Part shown: positions 15,076 through 22,872 of the stretch, in pieces
Numbering within the stretch: position 1 is the stretch's first letter
Layout of the letters: the number at the start of each line of letters is the position of its first letter
Source of the DNA: a virus
DNA length: 34,616 bases
IMG/VR virus record: IMGVR_UViG_3300046460_000100
Location: 1-34,616 of that record
Reading direction: 5' to 3' (one strand)
Translations under genes and position numbers: made by a program
The notes under the pieces: generated by a model
What the model was told of the DNA's origin: nothing
Databases searched by the model: none
The model's input: only the letters and a program-made list of their open reading frames with translations

Positions 15076-15770
15076 GCTTTTGAGCCCCCAGGACAGCGCA
15101 TCAGCCACTCATGCAAGTTGCCGGCGAAGGCTTTGTCCGTCGTGTGATGCGTGATGTTCAGGTCCGGGATCAGCCAGATGTTGCCGCCCTTGTCCGTCCA
15201 GCGCTTGGAAAAGGCGTAATCCTCGCCATACCAGACACGATCAATCGCACCGTGGTTGAAGAGGTCGATTGCCGGGGCATAGCGGGGCCCGTAGACGAGT
15301 TCGGGGTAATCCCCCATGAACTTCTCAACCGCCTGCTTGGTGACCTTCAGGAAGCCCGCAGGCACCTGTTTGGCGTCCAAACAGCCATCATCTCGAACTG
15401 TCGGGCGTCCATCGGCATCGGTGTACCATGCGCCCATGTATTCGGTCTTCTCGTCGGTCTTGAACCGGTAGGTTCCGGCGCAGACATCGCCTTCCGTCTC
15501 CAGAAGGGTCACGAGGTCTTGCGCATCCCATGACAGGTCATAATCGAGGAACACGACCACGTCGGCCTTGGCGTCCATGGCATGCCGGAGCATCGTTGCC
15601 CGGGCCGCCGAGATGTAGACGTTGCCGACTTCCTGGGAGAGCTTGTGCTCCCATCCCGCCTTTTCAATGAGCGGGACGGAAGCCTCAAGAGCCGCGATGA
15701 ACTGCGGCATGGGACCGGCCAAGGATGGCACGCAGAAGACTACGAGCTTCTTCTTGGCCGGCTCCGTCAT
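15072..15770 (-). CDS. Glycosyltransferase (GT-A fold, GT2-like)
   Basis: 232 aa from ATG 15770, which overlaps the previous stop as TAATG. The N-terminus KKLVVFCVPSLAGPMPQF is a Rossmann-like start; VVVFLDYDLSWD (72-83) carries a DxD-type motif (Asp76, Asp78) for metal and sugar nucleotide; GEDYAFSKRWTDKGG near 190-205 matches the acceptor-side ED motif of GT-A enzymes, and HHTTDKAF follows. No membrane segment or signal peptide. It sits between head genes, so it may modify a virion protein or a cell-surface target; the substrate is unknown. Confidence 0.72.
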   Translation of the reverse strand: MTEPAKKKLVVFCVPSLAGPMPQFIAALEASVPLIEKAGWEHKLSQEVGNVYISAARATMLRHAMDAKADVVVFLDYDLSWDAQDLVTLLETEGDVCAGTYRFKTDEKTEYMGAWYTDADGRPTVRDDGCLDAKQVPAGFLKVTKQAVEKFMGDYPELVYGPRYAPAIDLFNHGAIDRVWYGEDYAFSKRWTDKGGNIWLIPDLNITHHTTDKAFAGNLHEWLMRCPGGSKA

Positions 15771-16006
15771 TACGCGGCGCCTTTCCACATCCCAAGGCCA
15801 ATGAGCGTGTTGGCGATCTCCAGCACGATGGCTGTGAGGTTGGCCGGCACGGTGACATTGGTCGAGAGCGAGAGGAAGGACGTTGCCTGGTTGGACGATG
15901 CACGCTGTACAACCGGCGTGACACCGTACAGCGCCACCTTGTCGGTCACGCTGCGGCCCAGGTTGGTTCCATCGAGGGAACCGCTACCGAGGAATTCTAC
16001 TGCCAT
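15770..16006 (-). CDS. Small head-fibre-like virion protein
   Basis: 78 aa. The segment SVTDKVALYGVTPVVQRASSNQ followed by a threonine/valine-rich linker and a C-terminal helix IVLEIANTLIGLGMWKGA is the pattern of the short proteins found directly after the coat gene in many phages, often called head fibre or capsid decoration proteins. It lies 15 bases after the coat gene. A surface role on the capsid is inferred from this position. Confidence 0.55.
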   Translation of the reverse strand: MAVEFLGSGSLDGTNLGRSVTDKVALYGVTPVVQRASSNQATSFLSLSTNVTVPANLTAIVLEIANTLIGLGMWKGAA

Positions 16007-16021
16007 TTTCGTGGTTCCTTC

Positions 16022-17212
16022 TTAGTTGAAGTGCAAGCGCGTCGCCCACTCGGGACGAAGCTCTTTGTAGCCGTAGAGAACATCGATCCTGCACGGCAGG
16101 TTGTCGTTGTTGATGTCGTAGGCACGGACGATACGCAGCGAGATGCCGTCCTGAACTTCGCGGCGTGCAAAATCGACGCCGTTGGGCATGACGAGATCGG
16201 CAGTTGCGAAGGTGAACGCGTCCGTGTGGTAGAGCAGCGACGTGGTGTCCTGCCCGGAAGCAGTACCAGCGATCACAACCGCCTTGCCGGAGCCAGCCGA
16301 GTTGATGACCACGTTCTGCCGAGCGCCCGAGGTGGTCGGGGTCGGCGAAACCGTGATGTTGCCGGCGCCGCCCGCATAGTCCGCCGCGATGACGAACTGC
16401 TGGAGGACGCCGCTGTCCACCTTGGTTTCAGGATGCACGCTGTTGACGCCAACAATGGTGATGATGTCGCCAGTGAGCAGCGTACCGGTGCCCGCAGTGA
16501 CCGCGACAGTTGCGGAAGCCGAGGTGATGCCGGTCGAGGTGTTGACGAGGTAGTTGGCATCGCCAGCACCGCGCGTGTAGGTCGGCCACAGCGTGTTTTC
16601 CACGAAGTCGTAGCCGGCCGCGCGGCCCATGAAGCCTTCCTTGTACTGCTTGGAAAGCTGCGCCTGGTCGTTGAACAGGGTCTTGGTGTCCTTCACCAAG
16701 GTGGACATGTCCAGCGAGTTCAGGTTGGCGGTGCGCTCGCTGGTCGGGGCGAGATAGCGCTGCATCAACACACGGCCCGAAAGCACGTCGTTGTAGGCAA
16801 GCGTCGAAGCCGGCGTCCAGATGGCGTTGTAGACCTTCTTGAACATCGTCATGGCATCGTATTCGATGTTGGCAGCGAGCACGGCCATGGCGGGGTCGAG
16901 AATGCGCTTGGAGAAGTCGTCCAGCGAAAGGGTCAGTTCCGCCGTCGAGAAGTTCACGTCAACACCCTTCTGGGTGGCAACCTGAAGGCTCTGGCTGACT
17001 TCGGCGGTGTCCTGCGTGGCGATCGTCTTGCCTGTGCGAACCGTATACTGGTTGGGCATGCGGATTTTCAGGGTATCGCCGATCTTGGCGCCGGACTTGG
17101 CGAAGCTGTCGTCATACTGGCGGTTGATGGAGCCGATGAAGTTCAGCTTCTGGTGGAGAATGCGGAGCGCTTCGCGCGTGACCGCCGTTGGCGTGAGGAT
17201 TGAATTCGACAC
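16022..17212 (-). CDS. Major capsid protein, P22 coat (gp5) family
   Basis: 396 aa (P22 gp5 is about 430). The N-terminus ALRILHQKLNFIGSINRQYDD matches the conserved opening of the P22 coat family, followed by KIGDTLKIRMPNQYTVRTGK. An inserted beta domain (about 230-300, Thr/Val/Gly-rich) corresponds to the I-domain region of HK97-fold coats. The start is GTG at 17212, with AAGGAA about 9 bases upstream. No protease gene is present nearby, as expected since P22-type coats are not cleaved. A small hairpin lies just before the gene. Confidence 0.9.
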   Translation of the reverse strand: MSNSILTPTAVTREALRILHQKLNFIGSINRQYDDSFAKSGAKIGDTLKIRMPNQYTVRTGKTIATQDTAEVSQSLQVATQKGVDVNFSTAELTLSLDDFSKRILDPAMAVLAANIEYDAMTMFKKVYNAIWTPASTLAYNDVLSGRVLMQRYLAPTSERTANLNSLDMSTLVKDTKTLFNDQAQLSKQYKEGFMGRAAGYDFVENTLWPTYTRGAGDANYLVNTSTGITSASATVAVTAGTGTLLTGDIITIVGVNSVHPETKVDSGVLQQFVIAADYAGGAGNITVSPTPTTSGARQNVVINSAGSGKAVVIAGTASGQDTTSLLYHTDAFTFATADLVMPNGVDFARREVQDGISLRIVRAYDINNDNLPCRIDVLYGYKELRPEWATRLHFN

Positions 17213-17230
17213 GGTGGGGGTTTCCTTCTG

Positions 17231-17244
17231 GCGGCCTTAGCCGC
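17231..17244 (-). other. Short mRNA hairpin before the coat gene
   Basis: GCGGC-TAAG-GCCGC, a perfect 5-bp stem with a 4-base loop, lies in the 47-base space between scaffold and coat genes, 19 bases before the coat start. No T-run follows, so it is not an ordinary terminator. It could be an RNA processing or stability element setting the coat-to-scaffold ratio. Confidence 0.4.
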
Positions 17245-17259
17245 AAACGGTTGCTGTGA

Positions 17260-18129
17260 TCAGCCCCGCTTCGCGATCTGCGCATTCCGACGCTTGGTCC
17301 ACTCTTCCGCTGACAGGCGATCGTCGAGGCCCGTTATTGGCGGGTTTGCTCGTGCCGTGATCTTGGTGAGGGGCTGCGGTGCCGGTGCTGCTGGCGATTT
17401 GGGGGCTACGGATTGATTCTGGAGAGCTGCGTGGCCGATGTGGGCAAGATACAGTGCCCGGTACACGGCTGGGGTGTACGCGCCTTTGAGCGTATTCCAG
17501 TCGAAGCCGAGTTCCTTCGTGGCGAAGTCGGTAATCTTGCTGTCCAGTTCGGGCGACCAGCCCTTGATCTGTGTTTCGGCGAATTGCCGCGTTTCCTGAA
17601 GACGCTTGGCAGTCTCCTGCTGCGTTTGCTCAGTGCGTGCCTTCTGCCGTTCGCCCAGGTAGCCCGCGACCTGTCCGCGTGCTTCCTTCAACTGCTGAAA
17701 CTTGCGAAAACCTGCCTGGGCGGCGAACAGGTCTTGCGCTTCCCATGCGTCCCAATCGATATTTTCATACGATTTGAGGTCGCTATCGATGGAGATCATC
17801 GCCGCGCGGGCGTTCATCTCCTCTTCGCCGGCCTTGGATTGCTGGTCGATGTGCTTTGCACGGTCTTCCAGTTCGCGGGCTTTGGCGGCGACTTCCTGGG
17901 TCTTGCGGGTGTAATCGGCCTGCATCAGCACGCCGTCCTTGAGACCTTTCGGCCCCATGATTTTCTTCCCGTTCCAGTCGAATTCCTCTAGGTCTTCGTC
18001 TGGGGTAGGCTCTTTCTCGGTGCCGTCCTCGTTGAGTTCGGGGGCTACGAGATCATCATCCGGCTCGTTCGGCTCCACTTGCTCGATTGGCGCTTCCGCT
18101 TCGGCAATAGGTTCGTTTTCACCGGCCAT
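17260..18129 (-). CDS. Scaffolding protein
   Basis: 289 aa, close to P22 gp8 (303 aa). Strongly acidic N-terminus (residues 1-55, many Glu/Asp/Pro), then EEFDWNGKKIMGPKGLKDGV, a long charged helical region (about 70-190, rich in Gln, Lys and Glu), and a basic C-terminus (EWTKRRNAQIAKRG) as in scaffolds that bind the coat through a basic helix-turn-helix tail. The WNGKK/GLKDGVLMQADYTRKTQE segment is a common start of the helical part in alphaproteobacterial phage scaffolds. Position between portal and coat agrees. Confidence 0.8.
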   Translation of the reverse strand: MAGENEPIAEAEAPIEQVEPNEPDDDLVAPELNEDGTEKEPTPDEDLEEFDWNGKKIMGPKGLKDGVLMQADYTRKTQEVAAKARELEDRAKHIDQQSKAGEEEMNARAAMISIDSDLKSYENIDWDAWEAQDLFAAQAGFRKFQQLKEARGQVAGYLGERQKARTEQTQQETAKRLQETRQFAETQIKGWSPELDSKITDFATKELGFDWNTLKGAYTPAVYRALYLAHIGHAALQNQSVAPKSPAAPAPQPLTKITARANPPITGLDDRLSAEEWTKRRNAQIAKRG

Positions 18130-18159
18130 AGGTGCACTCCTCTTGGGGTTGGTGCGGGT

Positions 18160-20199
18160 TTAAGCTTGTGGAGAAGGCTTAGTTGGCTGCGGCTTTGCAG
18201 CTGCGGCAGCGATGTGCGCCTGCCCTTTGATGAACTCGATCTGCTTCTGAGATTCGATCTTCACGCCAGCTATGCGCTCTTCGCTCTGGATCTTCGCAAG
18301 CTGGACCTGCTCGTCCGACTGGATTTGCGCGATCACGTCGCTCTTGTCCTGCTTCAACTGCTGGTTTTCCTGCTGAAGCTGCTGGAGTTGAGCCCCCATT
18401 TGCTGCATCTGCTTCTGGCCTTGGTCGATCGCCTGCTGAGCCTGTGGCGGTATCTGGCCCGAGGCCATTTCCTCCATCTTGTCGGCGATCTCGTCGGCCT
18501 GCGGGAAATCAAGCTGCTTGGCGAGGATCGGAATGATGACAGGGGCAGCCGCCGGGAATGCCTGCACCATCTTGCTCATGGATTCCACGGCTTCTTCTCG
18601 ACGTGAGGTAAAGCTTGGGCCTGTCGTGACGGTCAGGTCGTACTTGCCCGCTGTGAGGTCGTGCATGGCCATGATGGCCTGCCCCGTCTCGTCAACCATC
18701 GGCTGGCCGGTCTTGGGGTCCGTCTGCTGATACTGCTGATTGATCGGCTTGGCTTCCTGCTCGCCATCCTCGCCAATGATGCGGATAATTCTCTCTCCCG
18801 AATAGACCTTGGGAATGAGGTCGATCAGGATGCGTCCTGTGTGTCGGATGGCCCGGGCAAGGTTGTCGATGAAATGGAAGGTGGACACATCCCCTTCCCT
18901 CTGGCGTGCCATGATGGCGCGGCCACTGGTTTCATTCGAACGCGCACCCAACGAGGCATCGAACACGCCCATGACGGCCTTCATATCGTCGGCGGCGTTC
19001 AAAGCCTCCTGAAGGGCTCCTGCGGCCGGCCCAACGTCCAATGGCTGGCGCTGCGGCGGCTCCTTGTCAAATTCCAGATAGGCATGGCTGGTGCTGTTCG
19101 ACGTTGCCCAGCGTGCGGCATCGCTGTCAAACGTGCCCTTGCGGCCAATCCACGGCACGCGAGGCGCCAATGCAACCAGTTCGGTGGCGTTCGTGCGCCA
19201 GAAGTTCACCATCCGCTGCGGGTCTTTGGCGTCATGGATCAGGCTGCGGAAATAGCGCTTGCCCTCCAGCACGATCTCATCGCCATAAACCGGGATGATC
19301 GGAATGTATTTCCCCGGCCAGTCGTTGACTGCCAGTATGTCCGCGCCGCTCATGATGGTCTGGGTGACCTTGTGCGACTTGGTGGTGCGGGAGGCAACGA
19401 CTGTGATTGCCCCAGCCTGCAAAAGCGCCTGGATGTCTGGATTGCTCTCGACATCGGCCTTGTCATAGACATAGCCGTTGGACAGCTTGACGATTTCCCG
19501 GTCTACTTCCTCACGCTTCCACCATTCGGCGAGCATGACCATATCATCCTGAAACCAGGTTCCGACGTTGGTCCATGCTTCATTTGCGAAATCGGTGCAG
19601 CACTCTTCGCCGTCCGAGTTCTTCTTGCCCTTGTATTTGGCGATGTACTCCGACTTGCGGATTGGCTCGACAATGAACGAAAGGTTCCAGTCCGACGAGT
19701 CCGCCCCCATGCTGTCAGGATCGCCAAAGACCGAGAACTGGTTTGCAACGCGATCGATGGTCAGATCCATGTCGAACGCATCGTCAAAGGCGTAATCCAT
19801 GCCGACGCGCCAGTAGCCCCAACCTCCCGAGACACTGGCTTCGATGGCCGTGTCATAGGCAACATCGGCGTTCGAGGTGTATTCGATGTTGCGAATGAGA
19901 CCGTTCATCAGGTCGGCTGTCTTTGGGTCTGCCCCGCTGTCAGCCGCATGCACCTTGATCGAAGGCTTGTTCTGCCTGCTATCGTTCACCACCTGGCGAA
20001 TGAACGCCGGCATCTTGTTGATGGTCAGACAGGGCCGCATATCCTGATCGCGCTGCTTTCTGATGTCAGCCGGCCATTGATCGGAGAGACGCGAAAAGCG
20101 AATATCATCCTTTGCAGTCGTGCGATTGTCGGACTCTGCGTCCTGGCAGCGCTCGAATGCCGTCCTGCCCTCTGCGAGCAGATCCTTTTTGTCAGCCAT
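18160..20199 (-). CDS. Portal protein (P22 gp1 family)
   Basis: 679 aa, near the 725 aa of P22 gp1. Typical segments: DDIRFSRLSDQWPADIRKQR near residues 30-50, CLTINKMPAFIRQVVND, then PSIKVHAAD, AYDTAIEASVSGGWGYWRVG and NQFSVFGDPDSMG, which form the clip/wing core of P22-type portals. The C-terminal 120 residues are a Gln-rich coiled coil (IPPQAQQAIDQGQKQMQQMG onward), comparable to the barrel helix of P22. It makes the dodecameric DNA channel and binds the terminase. Spacing to the terminase gene is 7 bases. Confidence 0.92.
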   Translation of the reverse strand: MADKKDLLAEGRTAFERCQDAESDNRTTAKDDIRFSRLSDQWPADIRKQRDQDMRPCLTINKMPAFIRQVVNDSRQNKPSIKVHAADSGADPKTADLMNGLIRNIEYTSNADVAYDTAIEASVSGGWGYWRVGMDYAFDDAFDMDLTIDRVANQFSVFGDPDSMGADSSDWNLSFIVEPIRKSEYIAKYKGKKNSDGEECCTDFANEAWTNVGTWFQDDMVMLAEWWKREEVDREIVKLSNGYVYDKADVESNPDIQALLQAGAITVVASRTTKSHKVTQTIMSGADILAVNDWPGKYIPIIPVYGDEIVLEGKRYFRSLIHDAKDPQRMVNFWRTNATELVALAPRVPWIGRKGTFDSDAARWATSNSTSHAYLEFDKEPPQRQPLDVGPAAGALQEALNAADDMKAVMGVFDASLGARSNETSGRAIMARQREGDVSTFHFIDNLARAIRHTGRILIDLIPKVYSGERIIRIIGEDGEQEAKPINQQYQQTDPKTGQPMVDETGQAIMAMHDLTAGKYDLTVTTGPSFTSRREEAVESMSKMVQAFPAAAPVIIPILAKQLDFPQADEIADKMEEMASGQIPPQAQQAIDQGQKQMQQMGAQLQQLQQENQQLKQDKSDVIAQIQSDEQVQLAKIQSEERIAGVKIESQKQIEFIKGQAHIAAAAAKPQPTKPSPQA

Positions 20200-20206
20200 T
20201 CAGGAG

Positions 20207-21499
20207 CTACCCCATCCACGCACCAGACCCTGCATTGCGCGGGTCCGATTTCTTCTTTGCCAAGGGTTCTTCGTAGGCCACACACATCAGCCCGAAGGCA
20301 TCAGCGCCGTGCGAGGCCCAATCGTGTTCAGGGCCAAGGCCAATGCTGCGTGCCTCGTCCTTGCGCTCGTGATAGGCGCCAAGGGCAGCCAAGCCGGTCT
20401 CTTCACATGTGGTCTTGTTCATCCAGATGCTTGGGAATAGCCGGTGCGCGGATTCGATACGCATCTTCGCGGCGCCCTTGCCCTGGTTGGGGATGACCAC
20501 AACCTCAAAGCCGGCGTCAGTCAGCGCGCTTTCGTAGCTGACATCGTAAACCTTCTCGTTGTTCGCCCCATCATGAGGCAGAACGCAGAGAGCCTTGCTG
20601 TAGCCATTGTCGCGCAACCACGTAACATGCGCTGAAAGCGGCTGGCCTTGAGCCTCGTAGTAGTTGAGAACCCGTATTTCCTTGCCAATGAACTGAGCAA
20701 TCCAGATGGCACATGCGTCGGCCTTTGCTCCAGTGCCGCCAATGTCCCAGAATGCGCGATAGGTCATCAGCGGGTCAGGAGCGACATTCCCAAGGCGATG
20801 CTGCAACTTCAGCAAGGCGATATCAGCCGCGAAATAGGCGCCTTCTGTCACCTTCTTGTAGTCTCCGTCCCAGATATGCGGGCATTGGTCGGGACGCTTC
20901 TGGTTGTCCTCTACGAGCTCTTCCTTGAGCTCTTGGGGAAACCATGGGTTGTCTGACCAGTTGGCTCGGGCAACCACCGACCGGACAGGAGCGCCCGCTT
21001 TGCCTCGGAAGAAATCATCCACAGCATCGTTCTTGCGACGCGGGTTCCATGAGAACCACAGTTCCGAGCCCGTCTTGCGCAGCGTGGGCCGCAGCATGGT
21101 CAGGCTGCTTACGCTGAGTGTCTGCGCTTCCTCGACCCATGCCACGTCGAAGCCTTCAAGCGATTTGATGCTTTCGGCGTTGTGATCCTGCATGCCTTCG
21201 AAGATGATGACACCGCCGCCGGGCGTTACAATCTGCGCTCGCTGACAGTCGAAATGTGCGCTGAGGTCGCAAGCCTTGATCTTGTCTTCGATCAGGCGCT
21301 TTGCGGATTCGCCTAGATCCTTCTGGACTTCGCGGATACAGACAGCCCGAAAGCCTGGCTCTGCAAAGGCTCGCTCAACGATCAGGCCCGCGAAGAAATG
21401 GGACTTGCCGGAACCGCGCCCGCCATATGCTGCCTTGTAGCGTTGAGGCGCAAGAAGCGGGACGAAGACCCTAGCTGTTGGGATTTGCAGGATCGACAA
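20207..21499 (-). CDS. terL: Terminase large subunit
   Basis: 430 aa. Walker A GGRGSGKS at residues 26-33; Walker B DVAWVEEA at 118-125 with Glu123/124 as catalytic carboxylate; coupling region SWNPRRKNDAVDDFF near 150-165. The nuclease half starts at FWDIGGTGAKADACAIW (first metal Asp about residue 240) and includes LPHDGANN and DWASHGADAFGLM near 400. This is the PBSX/Terminase_3-like family. It cuts and pumps DNA into proheads. Its ATG lies inside the small-subunit gene, an overlap of 29 bases, so translation is probably coupled. Confidence 0.94.
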   Translation of the reverse strand: MSILQIPTARVFVPLLAPQRYKAAYGGRGSGKSHFFAGLIVERAFAEPGFRAVCIREVQKDLGESAKRLIEDKIKACDLSAHFDCQRAQIVTPGGGVIIFEGMQDHNAESIKSLEGFDVAWVEEAQTLSVSSLTMLRPTLRKTGSELWFSWNPRRKNDAVDDFFRGKAGAPVRSVVARANWSDNPWFPQELKEELVEDNQKRPDQCPHIWDGDYKKVTEGAYFAADIALLKLQHRLGNVAPDPLMTYRAFWDIGGTGAKADACAIWIAQFIGKEIRVLNYYEAQGQPLSAHVTWLRDNGYSKALCVLPHDGANNEKVYDVSYESALTDAGFEVVVIPNQGKGAAKMRIESAHRLFPSIWMNKTTCEETGLAALGAYHERKDEARSIGLGPEHDWASHGADAFGLMCVAYEEPLAKKKSDPRNAGSGAWMG

Positions 21500-21740
21500 T
21501 GGTACGCTCGATCCGATGGATTAGCGGCGCATCAGGATCACCGGCAATCTGGAGAGGCAGCACCTTACCTAGGAGCGCCATAAACGGGCCGGGGTTCTCT
21601 GTTGCCTGCTTGGCCAGATAAGCCGCCATATCGCCATCACCGGCGTCTGTAGCAGCCTTCAGGATCGCGTCCTTGAGCAGAGCGGTGGCCTTGTTCGGCG
21701 TCCCCTTCTGTCTCCCGCCAGTCTTAGCACCGAGGGCCAT
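21471..21740 (-). CDS. Probable terminase small subunit
   Basis: 89 aa from ATG 21740 (ribosome binding site GAGGT, 5 bases upstream). It starts ALGAKTGGRQKGTPNKATA, the short basic GRxKGTPNK motif common in small DNA-packaging proteins, then a helical part (LLKDAILKAATDAGDGDMAA) and a C-terminal segment (PFMALLGKVLPLQIAGD). The large subunit start overlaps its end. The position just before terL supports the small-subunit role; no classical HTH is evident, so the DNA-recognition mode is unclear. Confidence 0.7.
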   Translation of the reverse strand: MALGAKTGGRQKGTPNKATALLKDAILKAATDAGDGDMAAYLAKQATENPGPFMALLGKVLPLQIAGDPDAPLIHRIERTIVDPANPNS

Positions 21741-21909
21741 TTGCGACCTCACCCAGTCTAAGAAGCCCTACTTTAGAGACCCCAAGCACCTCGCAGGCAA
21801 GCTCCGACTCCAATTGCCCTGCCGACATGCAGCTCATGTTGCGGGGGTTGTCGCAGGATGGCTGCGTAGTGCAGGCGCTGAGCATGGCCGCGAGAAGCAG
21901 AATCTTCAT
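21724..21909 (-). CDS. Small lipoprotein upstream of the terminase genes
   Basis: 61 aa with a short lipoprotein signal (MKILLLAAMLSAC; lipobox LSAC, Cys13) and a cysteine-rich mature part (SCDNPRNMSCMSAGQLESEL, ACE). GAGG is 6 bases before the ATG. It overlaps the small terminase gene by 17 bases. Cell-surface lipoproteins of phages can block receptors or superinfection, but here it would be made late, from the candidate late promoter at about 22.06 kb. No family recognised. A longer reading from 22089 is not supported. Confidence 0.55.
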   Translation of the reverse strand: MKILLLAAMLSACTTQPSCDNPRNMSCMSAGQLESELACEVLGVSKVGLLRLGEVANGPRC

Positions 21910-22060
21910 GGCTGGCCTCATGGGCTTTGCAGGTGGCCGGCATTCAGCCAGGCTCTTAACCGACCCAATGCGTATCGACGCGATGGGCGAGACCTGCAAA
22001 CTGTGGATTTCTGATTGGCTGGGCCGGCGAACCGTGGTCGCAACTCGACCCATAGCCAAA

Positions 22061-22110
22061 TCAATAGACCTTTCTGCCATGAACGTCAATACGAAACGTT
22101 CCGTAACGTT
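22061..22110 (-). promoter_or_regulatory. Candidate late promoter with paired upstream AACGTT boxes
   Basis: On the minus strand TTGACG (22089-22084), a 17-base spacer, then TATTGA (22066-22061). Directly upstream are two AACGTT palindromes at 22095-22100 and 22105-22110, 10 bases apart (one helical turn), as for an activator or repressor dimer pair. The next genes are the lipoprotein, terminase and virion genes, with a leader of about 145 bases. The upstream site overlaps the stop codon of the HTH-like gene at 22109-22585, which could encode its regulator. Read by eye. Confidence 0.42.
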
Positions 22111-22585
22111 AGAGATAATTGAAATGCATGGCGCAGGCCCGCAAATCCTGATGCAGCACTGCTGCCATGTCCCTGATCTGGGCCCCGTAGCGAATGGCGA
22201 TCTCGGATATCGGCAGACCTTGGACGCAGTATGCCGTCAATCGCGCAGTCGGCATCTTGCCCAAACCCATGAACGCGTGGCGTAGCTCATCCATTGCCAC
22301 AGCGCGGCCCTGTGGAAGCCCTTTCCAGTCGCCGTGGCCCTCTGACATCCAGTCGGGCGATGACGCTGCTGCGGTGCCTGCCTTCTCCCATAGTCCGGCA
22401 TAGTGGCAACCCGCGTGGTATAGCGACCCATCGGCGTTTGTTCTGCCGTACCTCCATTCGAACGTGCCAGGACGGCAACGAAGCGACCGGGCTTCCGAGC
22501 GTGTCGCCGTTATCCGAACGCTAGTCTCGATCTCGACCGCCCCGTCGTAGCCGGGCTCGAATGTCTTTAGCTTGGGCTTGGCCAT
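22109..22585 (-). CDS. HTH-like protein, candidate late-gene regulator
   Basis: 158 aa. N-terminal part is polar with two arginine-rich strands (SVRITATRSEARSLRCRPGTF); the C-terminal half (AVAMDELRHAFMGLGKMPTA, RLTAYCVQGLPISEIAIRYG, AQIRDMAAVLHQDLRAC) has the length and hydrophobic spacing of a sigma-region-4-like helix-turn-helix (GLPISEIAIRYG as the turn). I recognise the style from alphaproteobacterial phages but no named family. It is the last gene before the candidate late promoter, a usual place for a Q-like or activator gene. That role is inferred. Confidence 0.55.
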   Translation of the reverse strand: MAKPKLKTFEPGYDGAVEIETSVRITATRSEARSLRCRPGTFEWRYGRTNADGSLYHAGCHYAGLWEKAGTAAASSPDWMSEGHGDWKGLPQGRAVAMDELRHAFMGLGKMPTARLTAYCVQGLPISEIAIRYGAQIRDMAAVLHQDLRACAMHFNYL

Positions 22586-22648
22586 TCTGTGTCCCTGCGT
22601 TGAAGAAAGGCTATGGAGTGCGGATGTCGGCTGGTATCTTCTCTGTGG

Positions 22649-22858
22649 TCATAGAGATGCTCCGGAATCGTCATATGCCCAGCCCATGCGCCCCATATGC
22701 TGGCCGCAAGCCGCGCATTTCATCAGCGGGAAGTCGCCGGGGCGATCCTCGGTAAGCGTGTAGGTCTTGTTGCGGCAAACTACACAGGCAAAGAATGCCA
22801 TTGTGTCATCCACGACATGAGGGCTTTTGAAAGCGAGATGGATGATGTTGTCGCTCAT
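22649..22858 (-). CDS. Small zinc-ribbon-like protein
   Basis: 69 aa from ATG 22858. It has two CxxC knuckles (FFACVVCRNKTYTL and MKCAACGQHMG) that should bind one zinc. Two starts are possible: this ATG, with GGAA 8 bases upstream, or a GTG at 22876 that overlaps the stop of the DnaA-like gene (GTGA) and adds 6 residues. Zinc ribbons of this size are common in phage early operons; the target (DNA, RNA or protein) is unknown. Confidence 0.6.
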   Translation of the reverse strand: MSDNIIHLAFKSPHVVDDTMAFFACVVCRNKTYTLTEDRPGDFPLMKCAACGQHMGRMGWAYDDSGASL

Positions 22859-22872
22859 GGCTTTGTTCCAAA

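Noticed and set aside
15725-17203. Plus-strand open frame of 492 codons opposite coat and glycosyltransferase
   Set aside because: Shadow of the P22-type coat gene in GC-rich sequence; Arg/Gly/Val-rich, no motif.
18661-20496. Very long plus-strand open frame opposite portal and terminase genes (611 codons)
   Set aside because: It mirrors the portal gene on the other strand, is full of His/Arg/Val shadow composition, and has no ribosome site or recognisable motif.
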